Shown: piece by piece, positions 20,922 to 31,456 of the stretch | Numbering within the stretch: the first letter of the stretch is position 1 | Layout: the number at the start of each line of letters is the position of its first letter | Program-made: the position numbers and the translations under genes | Assembly (NCBI RefSeq): GCF_901709675.1 | Contig: NC_051106.1 | Span: 4,226,001 to 4,290,000, forward strand | Direction of reading: 5' to 3' | Source of the DNA: Syngnathus acus | Lineage: Eukaryota; Chordata; Actinopteri; Syngnathiformes; Syngnathidae | DNA length: 64,000 nucleotides | The notes under the pieces: model-generated | Seen by the model: only the letters and a program-made list of their open reading frames with translations | The model's database searches: none | Told to the model about the DNA's origin: nothing

Positions 20922-23056
20922 TCACTCTGTATATTCAGGAGTCATTTCAAGTTGAAGCTGCTCTTCTCCCCTCTGTACCACCATGGTGATCTTTCCACTA
21001 TTACGCACGGCCGTGTAGATCTCTTCTGAAGTCTTCACCTTCACTCGGTTGATCTCCAGTACAACATCTCCAGGCAGCAGGCCAGATCTGACAAAGACGA
21101 TAGTGTGAGGAGTAAAATGTTCTTCCCCCACAAAGATCAATTCCAATATTTGCCCCATGATATTCCTCACCTGTGTGCCGGGGAGCCTATGATCACCCTG
21201 TGGATCAGAATTCCATGAGTCACTTCTGGAAAAGATGGATCTCTAAGCTTCAGCTCGGCAATGATGCTAAGGCACCAGGACAGAACAACAAAAACTGATT
21301 TCAGTTGACAGTTGAAATGGATTGTATTTTTCTCTCTTCCTTCTATTTGCACTTAAAAACCTTACCTTGGCGTGAGTGTGAGCATCATGACACCAATGTA
21401 CCGCCGCTTTGTCTCAGACTCGCCAAACCAGGAGCCTACAATTAATATGAGAATAGCAGGGTGTGTGAGTGTTATAGTTTCACTTTCAACACAGGAGGCA
21501 TGAGAAAAGAAAAACATGTATACTTCTTTGTTTGGCAGCTTGATCAAGGAAAAGTCTCAAGCGATCAGATGGTATAGCGAAGGAGATGCCTGGAGTGACT
21601 TTCATGGTGTTTATCCCGATGACCTCACCATCCTGGGCAGATTTAAATGTAAGTGAACTATACAGGTGACAATCATGTTGGAAAAATTATTTCATCTGCC
21701 TCTCACCAGGTTGATGAGAGGACCTCCGGAATTGCCAAACTGCAAAACAAACATGGGTAGTAAAACGCTAATACAGTAAACCAAAGTCATCATCGCTGTT
21801 GTGCACTAACATCGATCGCGGCATCGGTCTGGATGTAGTCCATGTTGGAGTTGGACAGGCCAAGCTCCTTACTGGCCCGCTGAACTGAGCTGATGATCCC
21901 TGATGTGATTGTGTTCCGTAATGCAAACGGGCTTCCCATGGCCACCACAAACTCTCCTTGACGGACATCACATGAACGGCCCAGCGGGAGTGTGGGTAGA
22001 GGGTTCTGCGGGTCAGGACAAGGGGTCAGATTAAGCCTATGCTGCTCTGAACATAAAACTCTCAAACAAGTAAAGTTGGGAAGTTGAGACTAAAGCTGAA
22101 AATTACATCTTGGTTGCTTGAGTTAAAATTATTGCGGTGGTGTGTAAAGGCAAACAAAGTGATGAAATTATTGTTTTGACACGTAGTTTTGTAAAGTACG
22201 ACATATAACATTTAAAGCTCCAAAGCGCCCCCTTGTGGCGAACCGAAGAAACAATGTGCAAAAAGACCTAATGATCATCCTCCGTTAATAAATATTTCAA
22301 GCTTTGAATGGCCAATTGTGTATAGGAGGCCTCTTTCTCCTCACCTTTGCAGAGATTCGGATGGTGGCGATGTCCGCCGCCGGATCGACATTTTGCACGG
22401 TGGCATGGTACGTATCTCCATTAGTGAGCTTGACGCGGACCCCACGCTTGTTGGCCACCACGTGAGCATTGGTCACGATAAGACCATCACTGCTGATAAT
22501 AAACCCAGACCCATTGGACACTGCCACTTCCCTCCCAGAAAAAGGGTGTCTATTAAAAAAAAAGACATACTTTAGTAATAACACTTGGTTTACCCGTTTA
22601 GCCAACTCACCTTCCCACAATTTCAATGTAGACAACAGCCGGAGTGGACTTTTCCACGACATCTGCTATAAAGTTGTATTTATACCGAGGAGTATCAGGT
22701 TTAAAAGGAGAAGCGCAATCAGCTGACAGCAGGATGCGTTCAAGTACCCCGCGTGATTTGGGCTCAGATACAGGTCCACCGTCCTCTCGACCGTCCAGAA
22801 GCGCGACAGAAGCGCACAGTCCCAAGCCCAAGGACAACGACTTAAGCAGGCAGGAGTGGCTGCGATCGTCTCCCCTTTCCCTGTCCCACGTCGGAGCCCC
22901 GAGATCCAGTTGTGTTTTGTCACCAGCTCCTCCGTGATCGGTTGTCAGTCTAACCGTAGACACCCATCGGCCGCCTGTTATTTCATTAGTTCTCCAAGTA
23001 TGCGTCCTGAACGCCGCGAGGATACGTCGACTGACAACAGCCGCGGTTGTTGCCAT
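20922..23056 (-). CDS. htra2: Serine protease HTRA2/Omi, mitochondrial (8 exons, 439 aa)
   Basis: Intermembrane-space trypsin-like quality-control protease. Exons (minus strand): 22611-23056, 22345-22549, 21811-22005, 21707-21739, 21524-21632, 21366-21435, 21171-21266, 20922-21087; 1320 nt, open. The N-terminus ([22 protein letters not shown]) is Arg-rich and presequence-like; a hydrophobic segment ([13 protein letters not shown]) precedes the [20 protein letters not shown] block typical of HTRA2. The triad is visible: His178 (TNAHVV), Asp208 (AADIAT), Ser286 (FGNSGGPL). Ser286 sits in a 33-bp exon. The protease ends with AIPSDRLR, then one PDZ domain (about residues 335-437) ending PEYTE. 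Human HTRA2 is 458 aa. Oddity: no AVPS-like IAP-binding tetrapeptide is evident after the membrane segment. HTRA1/3/4 are excluded by the lack of IGFBP/Kazal domains and by the mitochondrial N-terminus. Confidence 0.95.
22225..22238 (-). promoter_or_regulatory. CTCF-like motif in htra2 intron 2
   Basis: On the minus strand CCACAAGGGGGCGC matches 13 of 14 positions of CCASYAGRKGGCRS. Reverse orientation, opposite to the motifs at 25045 and 29623. Confidence 0.4.
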
Positions 23057-23997
23057 ACTGCATTACTTTATGTTGAGGAAAAACAAATGATTTGTATGAA
23101 ATGATACCAAAATAATCATTAGGTTTTGAATTGACAGGGACCATGAAACAACAACCAACGTAAATAACGTCAACCCGGAAGTATGACCTTATTTTGCGGC
23201 TTCCTTTCCTTTTATAAGTGGTTGACACACTAGCCTAAGAATGCAATGCCGCCATCAACTGGACAATGGAAGCAACGCAAGTGAACATATTACATTGCAT
23301 AAAATAAAAATAGTGCTGTCAAAAGTGCTAAGTTAGTATCAACGACGGTACTATTAAATTTAACATTGTTTTTGACGTCACAATAAAGTTACTGTGAAAT
23401 GAACTTGAGGACCACCGTCGGTGAAGGGGTGCTAAAAATATCGTTCCACCCAGGTAGGCTGCCTTTGACAAATGATCAAGCGCACCCTTTAAATGGCATT
23501 CAAACCTTTTCCAGCCAATCAGAGCTCAGAAAGAAGACAGCGCTGGAGTTTGAATACACTGCAGAAACAGTCGGGACGCTGTTTTATTTCCACCGAAATT
23601 GAGAAAATAATGGAAGCAATGATTCCGACTAATCGGCAAGCTAGTTAATGAAATAGGTACAATGCAAAGTCGTCGCTGCTGCGGAGGTCTGGAAAAGGTT
23701 TGGGATAATAATATTGAAGATTTTTTTTGATTGCGCCAACCACCGAGTCTCTTCATGTTAAGTCCGTCGACTTGTTAAAAAAAAGAGGATTTTTTGGGTA
23801 TAAGAAATCGTGTCAGTATTAATTTCTATTGATGTCCTTCGTGTGCTTTTTTTTTTTTAATGTTACTTAAGTACAAGTAATAATGACTAAGCGACAGTTT
23901 GTGTGAAAAGACAAGCGCGCAAAGGAGTATCCCCGCTTTTGTTGGAAGAAGGTGAACATTGATTTTAGCGTGTAGTTTAGCAGGATAGGAAGCTGAA
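23057..23997. promoter_or_regulatory. Divergent htra2 / arhgap11a promoter region
   Basis: The 941 bp between two head-to-head start codons. It has a CCAAT box (CAGCCAATCAGA; core 23515-23519) followed 29 bp later by TTTGAA (23549-23554), the CCAAT plus CHR arrangement of G2/M genes. That fits the mitotic gene arhgap11a. Two promoters or one shared bidirectional promoter cannot be separated by eye. Confidence 0.5.
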
Positions 23998-26900
23998 ATG
24001 ATGAACGTGGAGAGAAATGTGGTTCGGCTAGTGGCTGTGCAACATCTCCGCACAGCGTACGGAATCAAGACAAAGAACTGGAACAAAAACAAAGCAGCCA
24101 GTTCGAAGTCAACAACCACAAACACTGTGAGTTATCAAAGATGATGTTTACATTCTAATTTGTGATTTATTTTTGTCTAATGTTACTCAAACTTTGTCCT
24201 GTAAGCCCATGTGCAGCTACTTGCTAGTGTAACTGTTAAATTAAATACATGTTCATGATTTCTCGTCAATAAACCTGCAATGGTAGGTGTTCAGGCAATA
24301 CATTTTAGCAGAATACAACAGTATAATAAAAATCGTGGAGAGATTCTAAGCCAAGCTTCGTTCATTTTAAATTGGGTAATAGGAGTCACACGATTTGTGA
24401 TCACAAGACTTGAAGCTGTTTCAAATGGCCATTTACTTCCGCATTTGGGTGAGCTACAAAGAAACATGTGGAAAGACTGCATTGTTCATTGTTGGGCACC
24501 TGGACAAGAAGATGAAGATAAAATCAAAATCTCCCAAAATACATTAGAACCACATCATACCAGAATGTAACCTCATTAATAATGATAATAATTGATGATG
24601 ATGATTATAATAATAATAAATGCAATGCCGTGGATAATATTTCAGGTCTTGTCTGATTCTGATCTATTTTCTTTTTGTTGAAACCAGACAAAGGTCTTTA
24701 GACTACCACTGGAGAGCTTACCATATTATGACATGACACGTGGGCGTGTGCCACGGTAAGTTCCTTTCCTCATTCACACGTACAGTGGAATCTCCAAAGT
24801 TGTATGCCACACTTTGAAGTTAACTTCCTTATGAGTCAAACAGATGATGATTTCTGAGATTTCAACTTGGTGAACATATAAAAGATTACCTGTGCAGGAG
24901 TGTTTTACTTTTCTTTGGCTTTGTAAAGTGTTTTAGTGATCACACCACAGGAGCGTCCCGGTGATGCCAAAGAATATAAGTCTGTAATGACAAACATAGA
25001 TCAGAAATTAAAATGTTATATGACATATGAACACATACAAACTGCCAGCAGAGGGAGACAAAGCAACACAAATACTTTGTACATGCTAGCTCACACCTGA
25101 CACGGCAATGACAATGGACTGTCAGTAACAATAAAAAATTCTTAGCTGTACTTTTATTGTTGGCTCGGATGCTGGAAGGGCTGCTAACTACGTACATCAT
25201 AGTAGGTCAATGTAGGTCAAGTGTTTTGGAAATTTTGAACCCAGGCTGAACCGGATTGTTTAATTTTGTATGCTGTCATTAATACTGGCAACTTGTCAAG
25301 TTAAATGCTACAGTTGCATTCATGCACAGTGCATCTTCACTCTCCTAGCTTTCTGGTGGATGCATGCATGAAGTTGGAGGCGCATGCCGACACTGAGGGC
25401 CTGTTCAGAAAATCGGGCTCTGTTGTTCGCCTGAAAGCCTTACGGGTGAGTGGTTGGTGACTTTGCACTCTCACTGTGTGACCTTGACCCCTCGAAAGGG
25501 CTTTGAGACAACAGGGTTTTGTTATATGTTCCCAGACCAAAGTGGATTCGGGTGAGGAGTGTCTGTCTACCGCGCTTCCCTGCGATGTGGCTGCACTGGT
25601 CAAGCAGTTCTTCAGAGAGCTGCCAGAGCCCGTGCTACCCAATGAGCTGCAGGAGGCCTTCCTCAAGGCCCAGCAGCTCCCCGCCAAAGAGGACCAAATC
25701 TCCGCCACCATGCTGCTGTCTTGTGTCCTGCCTGACAGGAGCCTCAGTGTTTTGGGCCACTTCTTTGACTTCCTTCAAAATGTTTCCAAGAGGTGTTTGC
25801 ATTTTCTTTGTAGCAGATTACAGTTGTTGGGCATAAGGTCCGGTTGAACGCATGCAGGGTATTTTCACGGATGTGTTGTGGACTCCATTTTGCTTCAAAT
25901 TGTATTAATCCCTGCTGACTCTGTTTGATTCCAGGAGTGCCGAGAATAAGATGGACAGTGCTAACTTGTCTGTCATCTTGGCTCCCAATCTCCTCCACTG
26001 CGGCGAAGGTATGGAGAAGATGAACGCCAACACAGAAAAGCGCATCAAGTTGCAGATGGCTGTTGTTCACTGCTTCATAGAGCATGCCCACAATCTTGGT
26101 ATGAATACACTCATGAGCTTTTTCCTCATCTCGCCTTCGACCCGGTTTAACACTCAAACTGTTGCTTTCGTCTGTGTTTCAGGTGTGCTGCCACAATTCC
26201 TTGAAGAGAAGGTTTCAGAGATTGTGCACTGTGAGCAAATTCTGTCCCCTATGTTCACTGAACTTCAGGAACTAGACCAAAACTTGAAGCGGAGACACAG
26301 ACAGAGTCTTGGAGGTAAAATGATTGCCTGGGAATTACTAATGTTGGGATGGCCATAATAATTAGCCACATTTGATAAAACAGCCATTGGACAACTCGTG
26401 TAGTCTGTTGATGAGCTTTATTGTTGTGTTTTTTTATTTTAGTATTTTCTTCTGCCACTCCTGTGATTGGGACGCCATCCTCCAAGCGAAAACTGCCTTT
26501 GGATTCTTTTGGATTCTCAAACAAGAAACGTAGATCTGTCATGAAAAATCTTGGGATGGAATTGCTTCCCAGTTCCCTGTTCAGCGGCACATCCACCCCT
26601 GGATCAGGTATTTTGAATTGCTCTTTAAAAGCCAAAGAAAGAATTTCTTCTGTGTGGTTTGTTTCAAGGGCGCTCCTTCTATTCTATGTGAAGCTTCCAG
26701 TGCGTCAGGAGTGCTGGATTCATCCCAAAGTACTTTGGCCTCTGCTGGGAAGTGTCAAAGGCAACCGGCCACCTCAGCAAGGAGAAAGAGCAGACGACTG
26801 AGCGGCAGACATGTAGTCAGCAGGTAACCACTCCAACGATGTAACACTCTAGCTGCTGAGCCAATCAACACCAGAAAAAAAAATAGTTTTGGGCTTACAG

Positions 26901-29167
26901 TATCTTACATTGCTCATTGTATTTCTTTATATCCCAATCAAGAGTTGAATCTGGAAAAGCTGGCTGCTTTTCTCCGAAAGTGGACAAAAAAGAAGCACAG
27001 CGCAAGTCTCTGCGCCAACGGTTCAGCTTGGGGAGGAGCCACAAAGACGCCGTAAGTGCGCTTGACTGATTGAAGGAAGTCAACGAACAATGGTGTCATC
27101 TAATCTTCTGCAAGAAATAATTTTTCAAATCGTTCTGCTTGCTCAACCTTTGCACATTTGTGGCAACTTAGTTCACATTTACCAGTAATAATTTGCAACT
27201 TGAAAAATGCATGTACAATTTTTCTTCTGGTCGTTCCCAGACTTTTAAATTTGGGGTGGGCTATGGTACGAAGCTAAAATATCATTTTGATGCCCACTTC
27301 TTAATCATTACTACGCTAAGCACAACACTATAACACTAAACATGTAAAGATACATCTTGTATTTGCAGTGCAATCATTTTGATACTTTGGATGAGTGGTC
27401 AACGATTAACTGAATGTAACTAGTTCTTGCCTTAATAAAAATTGCTGACCACCAAAGGCAATATCTCATTTCTTCTGAGTGATTTCTCTCATCCTCTGAA
27501 GACCTAACCCCAAATGTCATCCAATTAACAACGAATGTCGGGGTCACATCTGTGGGTTCATTTAACTCTTGATTACTAATCCTACAAGTCCTCTGACATC
27601 TGTTCCATCTTTCATTTCTCATTCCATGCTGGATGCTGGTGAAGGGATCTCAGTCCATAGGTTGGCGACTTGCCACCCAGGAGAGCACCACCAGTTTTTG
27701 TTTCACCAAAGAGACTACATTCAAGGCATCGCTTCATCCCACAAATACAAAATCCAACAGTAAGTACCCGAAGACGCTTTTAATCCTCTGACCTTTTGCT
27801 TGACTAATTTCTGCCACTGTCCCACTCTGACAGGTTCAAAGTTTATAAGCAAGTCTGAGGACAACTTGCTGACCCCCCAGTGTGACCCCAGTGCCCACTG
27901 CACCTCATGGAGCGGTGAAGCCCCTGGAGAAGCACAGCTCTTAAGCGAAGTGTCCTTCCCTGATACGCCCACGGTTGTCCGTCTAAAGAGCCAGTTTGCG
28001 TCCGAACCCGCCATTGTTGTGTCCAAACCTCTGACTGGCTGTAACCTGTCCAAAAAGCTGTGTTGCAGTTCAGAGAGCCTGGAAAGTGAGTCCTCCGTTT
28101 CCAAAGCCTCGATCCAAAGTGTAGCGTCCCCGCTTAAGGTGGACACTTCCCTCGCAGAATCGGGACCTTTGAAACAGGAGTCGAAAACAAAGCCGTCAGA
28201 CAGTGTCAGTCAGACTCCCACAGTTTTGCGTCTAACTGAGGACACATGCATGTCTAAGTTGCCAAGTCATCAGCTAAATGTTACCTTTGACATCGCAGCT
28301 TTATCACCTTTGCATATTGATAGTATAGTTTTAGATTCTGCCGGGAGGTGTAGTCCAGCTGCTCGGGGTTCATTTGTTGACCACACCAGCTCAGCGATGA
28401 ATGCAAGTGATGATTCATCCGAGCTGCTCCGTTGCAGCAGGCTGATAGAAGCTCTGGACATGCAGAGTCCAGCACACTTCATGCTGAGTGTCTCGCCGGG
28501 ACTTCGGTCCACCCCCTACGTGCCACGCCTTGAGCTGGCAGATGAGCGAGGCCACACTACAGTGCGTTGTGAGGATGTGTCTTCCCCAGAAGCTGGCATC
28601 CCCAAAAATCAACTGCAACCTGATCCGGAGTGCCGCCATTCACGTGTCGCAGACCACATTCAACATTTCAACAAACTCACCATAAAGTCTCCCAGGGGTG
28701 CCAATGCCAAGCATATCAGGTCACCATTGAAGTTCCAGCGCACCCCCGTGCGTCAGGCGGTCCGCAGGATCAACTCTCTCCTCGGAGAGAGCAGGAGACC
28801 TGCTCGAAAGGTGGACATGACTGACGCTCGAGGTATCCAAGCTGTGAAAGCGCTGAGCTTGGAGAGTGGCCTGTCCCCGCAGCTTCAGCCATCCAAATTT
28901 CAACCTGTTCCTAAGAAACCACCCCCTGTTCCACCCAAAAAGACAAGCACATTGGCTGCTAAAAGCAAGATTTGTGCTCTTGGCGACATGACCAACAAGG
29001 TCCAAAGCAAGGCCAATGTGGATCCACCCAACTGGGAGGCAGCAGCAGCGCAGAAGGTTGTTTTGCAGAAGCTAGCAGAAAATGAGGTGCAACATTACCG
29101 AGGTTCACCCAGAAACCCTCTTAACCAACCACAACTGCTGCCAGCTACCAAGCCTGTTGATTTGTAG
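23998..29167 (+). CDS. arhgap11a: Rho GTPase-activating protein 11A (11 exons, 896 aa)
   Basis: RhoA GAP of dividing cells. Exons: 23998-24126, 24688-24755, 25349-25445, 25536-25792, 25935-26098, 26183-26314, 26443-26607, 26694-26823, 26943-27051, 27654-27759, 27834-29167; 2691 nt, in phase. The N-terminus ([17 protein letters not shown]) matches human ARHGAP11A. The RhoGAP domain (about residues 45-240) has the arginine-finger segment [18 protein letters not shown], the [10 protein letters not shown] block and [11 protein letters not shown]. The long C-terminal region keeps family landmarks: [72 protein letters not shown], and the end [14 protein letters not shown] at 23998 is followed at once by a second in-frame ATG (24001); either may be used. 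The acceptor at 26693 was chosen because the more obvious CAAG|GG at 26668 would break the frame. Human protein is 1023 aa. Confidence 0.94.
24576..24620. repeat. AAT/GAT trinucleotide-rich simple repeat
   Basis: Interrupted ATAATG, GATGATGAT and TAATAATAA runs in arhgap11a intron 1. Confidence 0.7.
25045..25058 (+). promoter_or_regulatory. CTCF-like motif in arhgap11a intron 2
   Basis: CCAGCAGAGGGAGA matches 13 of 14 positions of CCASYAGRKGGCRS (A at the usual final core C), forward orientation. Confidence 0.35.
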
Positions 29168-29573
29168 CTATGCTTCTTTTGCCTTATAAATTACAGTTGA
29201 GTTGAGCCCTATTGATTGTGGGATTTAATTTATTTGTGGAGAAAATAGGTGCTGCTTGTCTTCTTGTCATGTGGCCTTCTCAAAAAATGTGCCTTTGCTT
29301 TACATTACCAGTAGGTTTTAGATTGGTGATTTTTTTCTTACTTTGTTTTTTTAATCGGTGGAATGACAGGGAATTGAAAGCTATCTTTACTTTTATGCAT
29401 GCATTCTATGGCTGTTACTGTTTACAGTTGCTTATGTGTTTCTTTTGGTCCTTTTGTACTTCTTGTTGTCTTCCAATTGACCAGAGCCAGTGGTGTTTTT
29501 TTTTTTATTATTATAAATACAGCCAGATAGTATTTGTGGAATCAGAAGATTTAGCAACCATGACAACAATAAA
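29168..29573 (+). other. arhgap11a: arhgap11a 3' UTR with AATAAA
   Basis: T-rich untranslated sequence after the stop codon, with AATAAA at 29568-29573 as the likely poly(A) signal. Confidence 0.65.
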
Positions 29574-29622
29574 CTGAAGGAGTACATTAAAAAGTCAGTG
29601 GTCATCTCGTTGCACAATACAG

Positions 29623-29636
29623 CCACTAGAGGGCAG
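29623..29636 (+). promoter_or_regulatory. Perfect CTCF consensus between arhgap11a and grem1
   Basis: CCACTAGAGGGCAG matches all 14 positions of CCASYAGRKGGCRS, forward orientation. It lies about 50 bp past the arhgap11a poly(A) signal and 1.3 kb before the grem1 coding exon. Binding is not shown by the sequence. Confidence 0.5.
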
Positions 29637-30084
29637 TGCATACCCATGTCTGAGTTTATTGTACTATCCAGTACTGCATTCTCTGCAAAACAAATTAGAC
29701 TTTATTTTCATGTTTTATGCCCTCTATAGCTACTTTCATGATGTTAAAAAACAAAATGAAACATGTTCATGAATTAGAACAGTATGCTGCAAAATTATGT
29801 TCTTAGATTAGTTACAAACTACATTATTTTGCCTACACACAACTGTACAAACGTTGATGAATTTAATATTAATTCTAAGAAATGCGCACTGCTGTACATA
29901 ACCCGTAATATAAAAGGTTATATATTATAGTAACAAAATTAATACTATTTCTAGAACTCTACTATATCTTTACAATTTAAATAACCACTTGTACAACATT
30001 CCTAGAAAATCATCCTTGTCCCATAGTAAGGGCCGCTCGTGTTCCTTGGGGGCTACCTGTGTGCACCACGTTGGTGACCCTGAA

Positions 30085-30385
30085 ATAAGATTTTTGACTT
30101 CATCTTGAGCACGACGTGGTTTAATGAGAAGCAAGTGTCCCTCTTGGTGCTTGTGATGTTTCCTATGATGCGCTCAAGTGTCCTGCCAAGTTTGTTCCCT
30201 GTTCCGCATGGCCTCCTTGGTCCTTCAAGTGTCCCTCATGCCTGCGGCCTTGTGATGTAGATTCTTCTGCTTTCCTTATTCACTGTGATGCGTTTGTGTC
30301 CTCTCCTCCTTGGCCCCTCGGTCCTTGTGATGCATTTAGTTGTCCTGCCCTCTTTGGTCAATGTGATGCATTCAAGTGTTTAGAG
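30085..30385. repeat. Degenerate minisatellite upstream of grem1
   Basis: Loosely repeated phrases GTGATGC(G/A)(C/T)TCAAGTGTCC and CTTGGTCCTT recur about five times at irregular spacing of roughly 40-60 bp (for example near 30167, 30280, 30328, 30361). No ORF. Looks like a decayed tandem repeat. Confidence 0.55.
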
Positions 30386-30903
30386 GGGCGGATAACTTTA
30401 GACTTTCTCCATATCGTTTTTAGCCAATAATGTCGAGGGAAGTGTTCGAATTTCTGCTGGCAGACATTTAAAGGGGAGACAGTGCGGCGCTGGAGCAATT
30501 TCTATTAAACCCCGTGCCCCCCACCCCCCCCGCCTCAAGTCTATGGAGGACTTAGTCTCCCACCTTGCCACGGTCCCCACAGTGTACAGTCGACATTGAT
30601 AGTGGGTGCCTGCCCACGGAAGGTGTTGCTGAGGACTGACAGGATCCAGACATCATCGTATTGAAGATTGCAGGTCGGTTAATTATTTACTCATAATATA
30701 TTCTGATACTGCTGACTTCATTATTTGCCGTTACCAGACTAGATTTTTCCCCAGTTTGCTCTTAATGTAATTGTCGCTCCCATTTCCCCCCCCCACCAAA
30801 GCCATAAAGAACGTCTTTACGCTGCGTAAAAGCTTTTGGCACTTGTGCGTAAATCTGTCCAGACGCCAATCAACGTGTGGTTGTTTCTTCGTCTCTTCCT
30901 TAG
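30386..30903 (+). promoter_or_regulatory. grem1: Putative grem1 promoter and 5' UTR
   Basis: Non-coding interval before the grem1 coding exon, ending in a pyrimidine stretch and TTCCTTAG (acceptor AG at 30902-30903). A 5' UTR exon should lie within or before this interval, as in other vertebrate grem1 genes, but I could not fix its limits. Confidence 0.4.
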
Positions 30904-30904
30904 G

Positions 30905-31456
30905 ATGGCCAAGTCGACGCACATCATCTGCAGCGTGCTGTTCCTCCTCGGCTTGCTGTCCTCTCCGGCAGAGTCCAAAAGAAACCGAGGCTCCCAAGGC
31001 GCCATTCCTCCTCCTGACAAAAACAGCCCGAACGAGTCGGAGCGGCACCCTCGTCCTCCCCCGCAGCCAGGCTCCGGGTCCCGCCAGCGGCACGGCTCGT
31101 CCTCCCCGGCCGATGAGGTTCTGGAGTCCAGCCAGGAGGCTTTACACGTGACCGAGCGGCAGTATTTGAAACGGGACTGGTGCAAGACCCAGCCCCTCAA
31201 GCAGACCATCCACGAGGAAGGGTGCGTCAGCCGCACCATCATCAACCGCTTCTGCTACGGACAGTGCAACTCCTTCTACATCCCCAGACACATCCGCAGG
31301 GAGGAGGGCGCCTTCCAATCGTGCTCTTTCTGCAAACCCAAACGCTTCACCACCATGACTTTTACTTTGAATTGTCCGGACCTACAGCCACCAACCAAGA
31401 AGAAACGCATCCAGCGCGTTAAACAGTGCCGCTGTATCTCCATTGACCTGGACTAG
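30905..31456 (+). CDS. grem1: Gremlin-1, secreted BMP antagonist (183 aa)
   Basis: DAN-family cystine-knot protein that binds BMP2/4/7 outside the cell and keeps limb and fin bud signalling active. The start MAKSTHIICS was chosen because it begins a hydrophobic signal peptide (about residues 1-24) two bases after a good acceptor; this matches the single coding exon of vertebrate GREM1 and its 184-aa human length. An in-frame ATG at 30836 lies upstream of the acceptor and is rejected. After the signal come a basic, Pro-rich variable region with the sequon N43-E-S, the conserved EVLESSQEALHVTERQYLKR, and the DAN knot from about residue 93 (RDWCKTQPLKQTI, FCYGQCNSFYIPRHI, FQSCSFCKPK, LNCP, KQCRCISIDLD). 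All knot cysteines seen in human are present. GREM2 is excluded by the close match of this C-terminal half to GREM1. Confidence 0.97.
   Translation: MAKSTHIICSVLFLLGLLSSPAESKRNRGSQGAIPPPDKNSPNESERHPRPPPQPGSGSRQRHGSSSPADEVLESSQEALHVTERQYLKRDWCKTQPLKQTIHEEGCVSRTIINRFCYGQCNSFYIPRHIRREEGAFQSCSFCKPKRFTTMTFTLNCPDLQPPTKKKRIQRVKQCRCISIDLD

Noticed and set aside
24280-24570. 96-aa plus-strand ORF
   Set aside because: It lies inside arhgap11a intron 1, with no splice-compatible phase and no similarity.
27374-27763. ORFs on both strands in an arhgap11a intron
   Set aside because: The real exon is 27654-27759 in another frame, reading GWRLATQE as in the human protein.
30836-30904. In-frame upstream ATG extending Gremlin-1 by 23 residues
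   Set aside because: It lies before a clear acceptor at 30902-30903, and the extension has no signal peptide logic; the ATG at 30905 gives the expected length.
29168-30904. Possible scg5 between arhgap11a and grem1
   Set aside because: No SCG5-like exon was found in either strand; only a CTCF-like motif and a decayed minisatellite.
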